Origin: a virus
DNA: 55,415 nt
Strand: one strand, 5' to 3'
Virus record (IMG/VR): IMGVR_UViG_3300027816_003347
Location: 1-55,415 of that record
The position numbers and the translations under genes are program-made. This document shows positions 27,507 to 34,943 of the stretch, one piece after another; position 1 is the stretch's first letter, and the number at the start of each line of letters is the position of its first letter. Under the pieces are notes generated by a model. That model was not told the origin of the DNA and did not search any database. It saw only the letters and a list, made by a program, of their open reading frames with translations.

Positions 27507-27674
27507 TTAATTCTTTTTGTTAATCTGATGAAAGGTTTTCATCAATTTTAAACTGTCCTTGTAGTTCTTTTCAAGACGGTCCAATTCTTTTTCGTCAACA
27601 ACAGACTCCAACGCTTTATTATAAGCGTCCTCAGATTCTCTTATTAATTTTTCTATTGTTTTAAGTAATTTCAT
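27507..27674 (-). CDS. Small charged helical protein
   Basis: A 55-residue ORF below common length cut-offs. It reads MKLLKTIEKLIRESEDAY at the start and ends FHQINKKN, with stop at 27507-27509. It is highly charged and likely a two-helix coiled coil (KELDRLEKNYKDS). Support for a real gene: it fills the gap between two plus-strand operons, its stop lies 2 bases from the converging lectin gene, and a perfect TATTTAT element lies 5 bases before its ATG on the minus strand (27686 to 27680). Function is unknown. Confidence 0.68.
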   Translation of the reverse strand: MKLLKTIEKLIRESEDAYNKALESVVDEKELDRLEKNYKDSLKLMKTFHQINKKN

Positions 27675-27774
27675 TTACTATAAATATTTCCATATAAATA
27701 TAAAGTACAAACAATTCTTTATATTCACTTCATTAGGTAAAAACTTATATTCTTTTATAAATGGAATTTTTATA
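27675..27774. promoter_or_regulatory. Divergent promoter region before GT60 operon
   Basis: This is a 100-base, very AT-rich gap. On the minus strand TATTTAT (27686 to 27680) precedes the small gene by 5 bases. On the plus strand several TATAAAT/TTTTTAT words occur (for example around 27756-27771) before the GT60 ATG at 27775, but none has the usual 4-8 base spacing, so the plus-strand promoter is not fixed. Confidence 0.45.
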
Positions 27775-29040
27775 ATGAAACCTAAGAAAAACTCAAAAAT
27801 TTTTGTACAGATTGCGTCCTATCGTGACCCACAACTGATTCCAACAATTAAGAACATGTTGGAAAACGCTAAGAACCCCCAAAACATTACCATTGGTATT
27901 GCAAGACAATTTCATCCTGATGATAAATTTGATGATTTATCTGAATATGAAAATGACGATAGATTCAGAATCTTAAATATTCCTTATCAAGAAGCTGAAG
28001 GTGTTTGTTGGGCGAGACACTTAGTTCAACAACTATATAAAGACGAAGCATATACACTTCAAATTGACTCACATATGAGGTTTGCACCTGATTGGGATGA
28101 AGAAATGATTAACATGGTTAAACAACTTCAAAAGAAAGGACATAAGAAACCATTACTTACAGGATATGTGTCATCATTTGACCCTGACAATGACCCAGCG
28201 GGTAGGGTACAAGAGCCTTGGAGAATGGCGTTTGATAGATTTATTCCTGAAGGTGCGGTATTCTTCTTACCTGAGACAATTCCAAATTGGAGAGAGATGA
28301 CAGAACCAGTACCAGCAAGATTCTATTCCGCACACTACTGTTTTACCTTAGGACAATTCTCAAAAGAAGTTCAACACAATCCGCACTACTATTTTCACGG
28401 TGAAGAAATTTCAATTTCAGCAAGAGCTTACACTTGTGGATATGACTTATTCCACCCACATAAAGTATTGATTTGGCACGAATATACTCGTAAGGGTAGA
28501 ACCAAACAATGGGATGATGATAAAGAATGGGTTAGAAGAAATAATCAAGCGCACTTATTGAATAGAAAACTATTTGGTATGGACGGAGAAGTTCAAGAAG
28601 GACATGATGGTCCTTATGGATTCGGAACTACAAGAACATTAAGAGATTACGAAAAATATGCGGGTCTTATTTTTCAAAAAAGAGCTGTACAACAATACAC
28701 CTTAGATAAAAAGTATCCACCAAATCCGCAAGAATTTGAAAGTGAAGAAAAATGGTTAGAAAGTTTTGCTAGCATATTTAAACATTGTATTGATGTTAAT
28801 TATGGCTCGGTACCTGAAAAAGATTATGATTTTTGGGTTGTTGCGTTCCACAATGAACAGGATGAAACAATATATAGAAAAGACGCTGATAAATCTGAAA
28901 TTAACCAAATGATGAATGACCCTGATGGATATTGTAAAGTATGGAGAGAGTTCCAAACGGCACATAAACCAAAGTATTGGGTTGTTTGGCCTCACTCAGA
29001 ATCTAAAGGATGGTGTGAAAGAATAACTGGCAATTTATAG
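27775..29040 (+). CDS. GT60 GlcNAc-transferase-like (Skp1 hydroxyproline type)
   Basis: A 421-residue protein whose first 250 residues match the GlcNAc family (PF11397, CAZy GT60). Key parts are IFVQIASYRDPQLIPTIKNM at the start, EGVCWARHLVQQLY, TLQIDSHMRFAPDWD with D98 and H100 as the metal motif, YYFHGEEISISARAYTCGYD, and VLIWHEY. The founding member adds alpha-GlcNAc to a hydroxyproline of Skp1 in Dictyostelium, after a prolyl-4-hydroxylase has acted. The roughly 170-residue C-terminal extension is of unknown function. It leads an operon of seven glycosyltransferases. Because the phage also encodes a prolyl-hydroxylase-like enzyme at 3581, a hydroxyproline acceptor is a specific and testable idea, though the real acceptor is unknown. 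Confidence 0.85.
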   Translation: MKPKKNSKIFVQIASYRDPQLIPTIKNMLENAKNPQNITIGIARQFHPDDKFDDLSEYENDDRFRILNIPYQEAEGVCWARHLVQQLYKDEAYTLQIDSHMRFAPDWDEEMINMVKQLQKKGHKKPLLTGYVSSFDPDNDPAGRVQEPWRMAFDRFIPEGAVFFLPETIPNWREMTEPVPARFYSAHYCFTLGQFSKEVQHNPHYYFHGEEISISARAYTCGYDLFHPHKVLIWHEYTRKGRTKQWDDDKEWVRRNNQAHLLNRKLFGMDGEVQEGHDGPYGFGTTRTLRDYEKYAGLIFQKRAVQQYTLDKKYPPNPQEFESEEKWLESFASIFKHCIDVNYGSVPEKDYDFWVVAFHNEQDETIYRKDADKSEINQMMNDPDGYCKVWREFQTAHKPKYWVVWPHSESKGWCERITGNL

Positions 29041-29056
29041 TTTATACCCTATAATA

Positions 29057-29896
29057 ATGATAACATTTTATGATGAATATGTTCAAGGATTGTCGGGTGG
29101 GCATTTTTCAACGTTCAGAAAAAATTTAGGTAATAAATTATTTATTTACGGTGTAAGTAGAGTTGCGTCAGATATATTAGATTATGATTTAATTTTACCA
29201 CCAAACCCATTAATAAGACGGGAGTTAACTAGTGTGGGTAATTATGTAAATGAAAAATTTCCCTTTGGAAGTTTGACGGGTAGAAAAAGAGTTGAGTCTC
29301 CAACAAAAACTATGGACGACATTGACCTTTTTAATTTTAACGGATTGGAAGGTTTTATTAATCAATTTAATAATCATCATATTGAAGTGGTAGGATACTT
29401 TACAAAATATGATTATATCAAACCATATAAAGAAAAAATTCGTTCTTATTATTCAAGTTTGGTTAGACCAAAACGTAATAATAATGATATGGTCATCATG
29501 CTAAGAAACAGTAGAGACGATGCTAGATTTGTATTACCGGATGACTATTATATTAATATTTTAGAAAATGAGTCATTTGATAAGTTATATGTTGGTTACG
29601 ACCATTTATATAAACATCAAAGTCTAATCAGTAAAATTGAAAAATATAATCCGATTTATTTGGAGTCAGGAATCTTGGATATTTTCTCAGAGATAACATC
29701 GTTCAATAAAATTGTTGCTTGTCAAGGAACATTTTCATTTTGGGCAAGTTTTTTATCAAACGCAGATAAAATATATTGGCCAACAACTAACGATGGTCCC
29801 AATTCAAACAATGAAGTTTTTGCACAATTTGTTAACTTAAAGGTTGATGACGAAGACCGATACACTTTTGTACCAATTAATAACATATATACATGA
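29057..29896 (+). CDS. Fucosyltransferase-like glycosyltransferase (GT11-like fold)
   Basis: A 279-residue putative GT-B-type enzyme. LGNKLFIYGVSRVASDILDY near the N-terminus, VVGYFTKYDYIKPYKEKIR, MVIMLRNSRDD and VACQGTFSFWASFLSNADKI resemble the conserved segments of GT11 alpha-1,2-fucosyltransferases, including the late Ser/Thr-Phe-x-Trp block. Similarity is by pattern only, and a different family with the same fold is possible. It lies 16 bases after the GT60 gene and overlaps the GT10 gene by 4 bases. The expected donor, if the call is right, is GDP-fucose. Confidence 0.6.
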   Translation: MITFYDEYVQGLSGGHFSTFRKNLGNKLFIYGVSRVASDILDYDLILPPNPLIRRELTSVGNYVNEKFPFGSLTGRKRVESPTKTMDDIDLFNFNGLEGFINQFNNHHIEVVGYFTKYDYIKPYKEKIRSYYSSLVRPKRNNNDMVIMLRNSRDDARFVLPDDYYINILENESFDKLYVGYDHLYKHQSLISKIEKYNPIYLESGILDIFSEITSFNKIVACQGTFSFWASFLSNADKIYWPTTNDGPNSNNEVFAQFVNLKVDDEDRYTFVPINNIYT

Positions 29897-30888
29897 AAAA
29901 AACTATAAAATTATCTAGAGCTAGTTTCCCTGGTGTTGGAAATTTTTCTTGGATGAATTACTTTGTAAACATCCTAAATAAAAAATATAATGTTGTGATT
30001 GACGCAATCAATCCGGACATTGTAATCTATACTAATCAATTTTATCGTGAAAACGAATTAGATTATTACACAAATGAAACTGTAAGAGGTATTCATCAAT
30101 ATGATGATTCTATTAAAAAAGTTTTTATTAGTGGTGAAGCTAGACCCGATTTTAACGCACATTTAAATAAAGGTGATAACTATTATGTTTTAGGTTATGA
30201 ACATATTGATAATGAGAGATATCTTAGGTTCCCAACTTTAGTATTAGATGCTTTTGTTTTACATAATGAAGGAGGAATGTTTGACACACCATTTGATTGG
30301 TTAACCAAAAAAAGGGACGGGTCGAAGATACTCGAAAGTAAAAAACATTTTTGTAGTATAGTCCAATCAAGCAACAATCCCGACAGAGAAAAATTGTTTG
30401 ATTTGATTCAAGAGAAACATTTCATTAAATCATCAGGACCTTGGCGTAGAACAGTTCCCGACGAAGAAACACTAAACCCTTATCAATACCACAATTATTC
30501 AAACAAAGAATACATGGGTAGAATTGATGGACTAACATATAGGGATAAGATTAATTTTTTCTCTGACACAGTGTTTAACATTGCCTACCAATTTACAAAT
30601 ACTGATAATTTAACTCAAGAAAAAATTATACACGCTTACGCAGCAAATACAATACCATTATTTTATGGTAATCAATATATTGAGGAAGAAGGATTTAATC
30701 CTAAATCTTTTATTAACTGTCACAAATTTGAAAGTTTTGAAAGTTTAGTTGAATTTTTAGATGAGTTATATAAAGATAATGATAGATTAAAATCATATTT
30801 TGAAGAACCAATTTTTGTTGATAATAAATTACCAATTTATTTTAATGAGGATTACATTTTGAATTTTTTTAGTAAAATTATTGAGTAG
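29893..30888 (+). CDS. GT10 alpha-1,3/4-fucosyltransferase-like
   Basis: A 331-residue protein with the GT10 core: FCSIVQSSNNPDREKLFDLI, then YRDKINFFSDTVFNIAYQF and NLTQEKIIHAYAANTIPLFY (about residues 215-258). These correspond to the family's ENS...TEKI...PIYWG block, with some changes (QFTNTDNLTQEK for the usual ENS-x-TEK). The N-terminal acceptor domain is shorter and divergent. The expected reaction is transfer of fucose from GDP-fucose to a GlcNAc- or Gal-containing glycan. It overlaps its upstream neighbour by 4 bases. Confidence 0.8.
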   Translation: MKKTIKLSRASFPGVGNFSWMNYFVNILNKKYNVVIDAINPDIVIYTNQFYRENELDYYTNETVRGIHQYDDSIKKVFISGEARPDFNAHLNKGDNYYVLGYEHIDNERYLRFPTLVLDAFVLHNEGGMFDTPFDWLTKKRDGSKILESKKHFCSIVQSSNNPDREKLFDLIQEKHFIKSSGPWRRTVPDEETLNPYQYHNYSNKEYMGRIDGLTYRDKINFFSDTVFNIAYQFTNTDNLTQEKIIHAYAANTIPLFYGNQYIEEEGFNPKSFINCHKFESFESLVEFLDELYKDNDRLKSYFEEPIFVDNKLPIYFNEDYILNFFSKIIE

Positions 30889-30889
30889 T

Positions 30890-31567
30890 ATGAAACATAT
30901 ATCATTTAGTCTTTTTGGTTATGACCCAAAATATTATGTTGGGGCTGAAAAAAATATAATAATTAATAAGGAATTGTTACCTGATTGGACAACAGTCATT
31001 TATTATCACCCCGAAAATATATTACAAGGTTATGTTGAAAAACTTACTGAAATGGGCGCAGTAATGATTGATGTTTCCAAAATTAAATTAGGTGAAAAAG
31101 AATCAATACATTTTCCATATTTTTGGAGATTTTTTTCTTTCTTACAAGATATTCCAACAATTGTGAGAGATTTAGATAGTAGAATATCTGAAAGAGAAGT
31201 TCAATATATTAGAATATGGGAACAAAGTAATGAAGATTATTTTATTATCAGAGACCACCCGTGGCACGCACCCGTGCCAAGTGGTTTGTTTGGAATCAAA
31301 AGAAAAATAAATAAGTTTGAAGAACACTTTATACAATTCGTTAATACGTCTGACTTAAGGTGGGGAACAGACCAAGAAATTTTACATCAGTATATCAATA
31401 ATATTGATAAATCCAATGTTTTATATTTTGGTTTTGATAAACAAGACACATACATACCAAGAGACAATCAAGATTTTTTTATTGGTATACAATTAGACGA
31501 AAACGATGAACCAACAAAACCGAGTGGTGTTAAGTGTTTGGAATTTTTAAAAGAATTAAATTTATAA
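30890..31567 (+). CDS. GT-A-like glycosyltransferase
   Basis: A 225-residue protein. The ATG at 30890 follows the preceding TAG by one base and is preferred to the non-ATG start at 30881. It opens KHISFSLFGYDPKYYVGAEK and has TIVRDLDSRISERE, a DxD-like metal motif, and HAPVPSGLFGIK, a pattern seen in uncharacterised glycosyltransferases of marine bacteria and phages. No membrane segment is present. Donor and acceptor are unknown. Operon position supports a glycan-extension role. Confidence 0.7.
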   Translation: MKHISFSLFGYDPKYYVGAEKNIIINKELLPDWTTVIYYHPENILQGYVEKLTEMGAVMIDVSKIKLGEKESIHFPYFWRFFSFLQDIPTIVRDLDSRISEREVQYIRIWEQSNEDYFIIRDHPWHAPVPSGLFGIKRKINKFEEHFIQFVNTSDLRWGTDQEILHQYINNIDKSNVLYFGFDKQDTYIPRDNQDFFIGIQLDENDEPTKPSGVKCLEFLKELNL

Positions 31568-31570
31568 ATA

Positions 31571-32308
31571 ATGAAATACTGTTTTACAACTTTAGCGGTA
31601 AATGAACCGTACGAATCAATTACACCATCTTTCTATAAAGAACTAAGGGATAATACAACCGAATGTGAATTTTTTATTACAACCACAAATCATGAACTTC
31701 AAAATCAGGGTAATAGAATACACACCAAAGTAATAAACCCACCATTATATGATTCTCGAGGTGGGTTCAATTTTAATTTAAATTTAAAAGTATTGTCTTT
31801 AAAACATATTTTGGAACACCAAAAAATAACAGGAGATAAACCTGAGTATATTATTTTTACTGATGGTGATTGGAGAATGCATAATGGATTTTCAGAAGAA
31901 AAAATATTGAACATGTTGTCTTACATGGAAAAAGATGGTTTAGATTTTTTATTCGAAAGACCCGCTCCAATCGGACCACATAAAAAAGAACCCGAACAAA
32001 GTTTTTTCAAAGATAAACTGTACGATTATGATGTTTTTGAACACAACAAATGGGATGAAGCACACGTTGTTAATGAACAATTCTTGGTATTCAAAAATAA
32101 TTGGAAGTTTAAATTTTTTGTTCAAAGATGGGAACAATTTTTATGGTATAGTATAGCTAATGATATCAGAAATTATCCAGATGGTTTTGAAATAGGAATT
32201 TCAGCTTTAGAAGCTGAAATGAAATATGCATATCAAGGTTATTTTAATTTGATTCAAAATTGTTTTTCTTTTTATACTAAACTCGGCGATTTTCACACAA
32301 GATTTTAA
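31571..32308 (+). CDS. Putative GT-A glycosyltransferase
   Basis: A 245-residue soluble protein starting MKYCFTTLAVNEPYESITP. YIIFTDGDWRMHNG near residue 95 gives a DGD metal-type motif, preceded by a long helix region (LNLKVLSLKHILEH), as in GT-A enzymes related to GT8/galactosyltransferase-like groups. EAHVVNEQFLVFKNN may line the acceptor site. The family is not recognised with certainty. It begins 3 bases after the previous stop and ends overlapping the next ATG by one base. Confidence 0.65.
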   Translation: MKYCFTTLAVNEPYESITPSFYKELRDNTTECEFFITTTNHELQNQGNRIHTKVINPPLYDSRGGFNFNLNLKVLSLKHILEHQKITGDKPEYIIFTDGDWRMHNGFSEEKILNMLSYMEKDGLDFLFERPAPIGPHKKEPEQSFFKDKLYDYDVFEHNKWDEAHVVNEQFLVFKNNWKFKFFVQRWEQFLWYSIANDIRNYPDGFEIGISALEAEMKYAYQGYFNLIQNCFSFYTKLGDFHTRF

Positions 32309-33234
32309 TGAAGTCAAAAATAGTTACAGGGTATTGGATGGATGTTGAGGGGTATCCATTTCAAGGAACAAGAGCAAGTAGAAAACCAAGATATTGGGGT
32401 TCGTTAATTAGTCATTGTCGCGGTATAAATTTACCAATAATTTGCTATACCCAAAAAAAAAATCAAGAAGAATTATTAAGTTTAAAAAACACACATAATT
32501 TAGACAATCTTGAAATTAAAATTCTTGAGCTTACTGATATGAAACTTCACAAAGAAATTAGCATTGTTAGAGATAAGAATTTTGAAAACAATGGTCTTGA
32601 TGGTAGAGGTACTGAAATAATGTGGGGAAAGTTTCAAGTCTTGGAACAGGAACTTGATGGTTTTGACCGAGTATATTGGGTTGATATAGGCTTACAACAT
32701 CCTGGTATCTTTCCTTGGCGTTATTGTGTTCCATTTGGTGATAAATCATACCACAGTGGTAATGGACCTTTAGCTTGGCAACACAATGAAATGTTACAAT
32801 ACGATTTTACTAAATTATTTAACACGAAAATATTTGAAAAATTGAATGATATTTGTGATAATAAAATTGTTACACTTGTTGGTTCTAACGCACAAACTAG
32901 CTATGAATTCAAACAACATGGGATTATAGATTATGATATTGTAAGAGATTTTCCAATAGGTGGATTAATTGGTGGTGACACAATACAACTCAAAAAATAT
33001 ATTGAAGAATTTTGGAAATTATCTGTTGAAGTATTAAAACACAATTTTTTATGTACTGAAGAATCTATTATGAAAGTAGTTTATGATTTATTTGATAAAA
33101 ATCACTTGTTAGATTTTTTATTTGACGTTCATCAAACAAATCAACACGACGAATTTCATTTTGAAATGTGGAATAAAAGTTGGAATAAACCCAAACCTTT
33201 ATACATGGTTTGGCATGATATATTACAATATTAA
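32308..33234 (+). CDS. HtrL/YibB-like putative glycosyltransferase
   Basis: A 308-residue protein with IVTGYWMDVEGYPFQGTR at the start, YWGSLISHCRGINLPIICYT, and FDRVYWVDIGLQHPGIFP, where VDIG is the metal-type motif. LIGGDTIQLKKYIEEFW and HNFLCTEESIM follow the usual layout of the HtrL_YibB (WlaTC) family, which occurs in LPS and capsule clusters. The reaction is not established for the family. It is a paralogue, in layout, of the N-terminal half of the next gene. Confidence 0.65.
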   Translation: MKSKIVTGYWMDVEGYPFQGTRASRKPRYWGSLISHCRGINLPIICYTQKKNQEELLSLKNTHNLDNLEIKILELTDMKLHKEISIVRDKNFENNGLDGRGTEIMWGKFQVLEQELDGFDRVYWVDIGLQHPGIFPWRYCVPFGDKSYHSGNGPLAWQHNEMLQYDFTKLFNTKIFEKLNDICDNKIVTLVGSNAQTSYEFKQHGIIDYDIVRDFPIGGLIGGDTIQLKKYIEEFWKLSVEVLKHNFLCTEESIMKVVYDLFDKNHLLDFLFDVHQTNQHDEFHFEMWNKSWNKPKPLYMVWHDILQY

Positions 33235-33235
33235 T

Positions 33236-34912
33236 ATGAGTAACGTAACAGTTGTAACAGGACTTTGGAATATTAAACGTGACGAACTTGGTGAAGGATG
33301 GTCAAGGACATTTCAACATTATTTGGATAAATTTGACCAATTATTACAAATTGAAAACAATATGATTATTTTTGGTGAACCCGAATTAGAATCATTTGTT
33401 TTTGAAAGAAGAGATAGGTCAAATACACAATTCATTACAAGAGATAAGGAATGGTTCAAACAAACTGTTCCTTATGATAAAATACAAGAGATTAGAAATA
33501 ATCCTGATTGGTTTGGACAAGCTGGTTGGTTACAAGATTCAACACAAGCAAAACTTGAGTGGTATAATCCTTTGGTAATGTCCAAAATGTTCTTGATGAA
33601 TGATGCAAGAATTATGGACCAATTTAACTCACAACATCTTTATTGGATTGATGCTGGTATTACAAACACAATTCATCCAGGATATTTTACGCACGATAAA
33701 ATACAAAACAAATTACCTGAGGTTTTTGATAAGTTTGGTTTTGTTGCGTTTCCATATGATGCAAACAACGAAATTCATGGATTCTCATATCCTAAAATAA
33801 ATTCATATGCTGGTGATGAAGTTAAGTTAGTATGTAGAGGTGGATTATTTGGCGGACCAAAACACGTATTTTCAGATATTAACGGAATATATTACAACAT
33901 ATTATCCGAGACACTAAGAAGTGGATACATGGGTACCGAAGAATCAATCTTTAGTATTATGTTATATAAACATAGTGATATGATTGATTATGTTGAAATT
34001 GAAGGTAACGGGTTAATTTCAAAGTTCTGTGAAGATTTAAAAAATGATACATACGAAGTTAAAAATATATCAGGTAAAAAATCATTAAACAAAGATTTAA
34101 ACATTAATAATTCAGCTCTTTATGTTATAACATTTAATAGTCCAAAACAATTTGAGACATTGATTGAGTCTATGATTCAATACGACAGAAACTTTTTGGA
34201 TAGACCAAAAAAATATCTATTGGATAATTCATCAGATTTAGAAACAACTGAAAGATATATTGAGTTATGTAATGAGTTTGGTTTTGAACACATTAAGAAA
34301 GATAATTTAGGTATCTGTGGTGGTAGACAATTTATTGCCGAACATGCCGATGAAAACAATTTTGATTTTTATTTCTTCTTTGAGGATGACATGTTCTTTT
34401 TTCCAAAGAAAGGTGAAGTTTGTAAAAACGGATTCAATAGAACTGTAAATAATTTGTATATTAATTCATTAGAGATTACTAAGAAAGAAGACCTTGATTT
34501 CTTAAAAATGAATTACACCGAGTTTTATGGTGACAACGGAACTCAATGGTCATGGTATAATGTACCACAACATATTAGAGAAGAATTTTGGCCAAACAAA
34601 CCAAATTTACCTGTGATGGGTTTAGACCCAAATGCACCAAAAACCAACTTTAATAAAATATTAACATATAAAGGTATTCCATACGCTTTGGGTGATGTTT
34701 ATTATTGTAATTGGCCACAAGTGGTTACAAAATATGGTAATCAAAAAATGTTTTTAGAAACAAAATGGGCCAGACCTTTTGAACAAACTTGGATGAGTTT
34801 CATATATCAGGAAACAAAAAAAGGTAATATAAACCCTGGATTGTTATTGTTAACACCAACCGAACATGACCGATTTGATTTTTATGACGGTTCTTTAAGA
34901 AAAGAATCATAA
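33236..34912 (+). CDS. HtrL/YibB-like domain fused to GT-A/GT2-like glycosyltransferase
   Basis: A 558-residue two-domain protein. The ATG at 33236 follows the upstream TAA by one base, so the longer start at 33122 inside that gene is rejected. Residues 1 to about 290 match HtrL_YibB: VTVVTGLWNIKRDELGEGWS, WYNPLVMSKMFLMNDARI, and HLYWIDAGITNTIHPGYF. Residues about 305-558 are GT2-like: ALYVITFNSPKQFETLIESM, KKYLLDNSSDLETTE, and FYFFFEDDMFFFPKKGE with an acidic metal motif. It is the last gene of the operon and presumably adds two sugars in sequence or one sugar with a targeting domain. Confidence 0.75.
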   Translation: MSNVTVVTGLWNIKRDELGEGWSRTFQHYLDKFDQLLQIENNMIIFGEPELESFVFERRDRSNTQFITRDKEWFKQTVPYDKIQEIRNNPDWFGQAGWLQDSTQAKLEWYNPLVMSKMFLMNDARIMDQFNSQHLYWIDAGITNTIHPGYFTHDKIQNKLPEVFDKFGFVAFPYDANNEIHGFSYPKINSYAGDEVKLVCRGGLFGGPKHVFSDINGIYYNILSETLRSGYMGTEESIFSIMLYKHSDMIDYVEIEGNGLISKFCEDLKNDTYEVKNISGKKSLNKDLNINNSALYVITFNSPKQFETLIESMIQYDRNFLDRPKKYLLDNSSDLETTERYIELCNEFGFEHIKKDNLGICGGRQFIAEHADENNFDFYFFFEDDMFFFPKKGEVCKNGFNRTVNNLYINSLEITKKEDLDFLKMNYTEFYGDNGTQWSWYNVPQHIREEFWPNKPNLPVMGLDPNAPKTNFNKILTYKGIPYALGDVYYCNWPQVVTKYGNQKMFLETKWARPFEQTWMSFIYQETKKGNINPGLLLLTPTEHDRFDFYDGSLRKES

Positions 34913-34928
34913 AAAACAAACATTTGAT

Positions 34929-34943
34929 TATTTATAATATAAT
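34929..34943 (+). promoter_or_regulatory. TATTTAT element before the mucin-like virion gene
   Basis: TATTTAT at 34929-34935 lies 8 bases before the ATG at 34944, in a 31-base gap after the second glycosyltransferase operon. It matches the start-proximal element found elsewhere. Confidence 0.5.

Noticed and set aside
30195-32137. Minus-strand ORFs of 60-72 codons within the second glycosyltransferase operon
   Set aside because: They lie fully inside well-supported plus-strand enzymes, with no motif and no promoter element.
33122-33235. Longer start for the HtrL-GT2 fusion
   Set aside because: It would lie inside the preceding gene by 113 bases; the ATG at 33236 follows the stop codon by one base and begins at the conserved domain.
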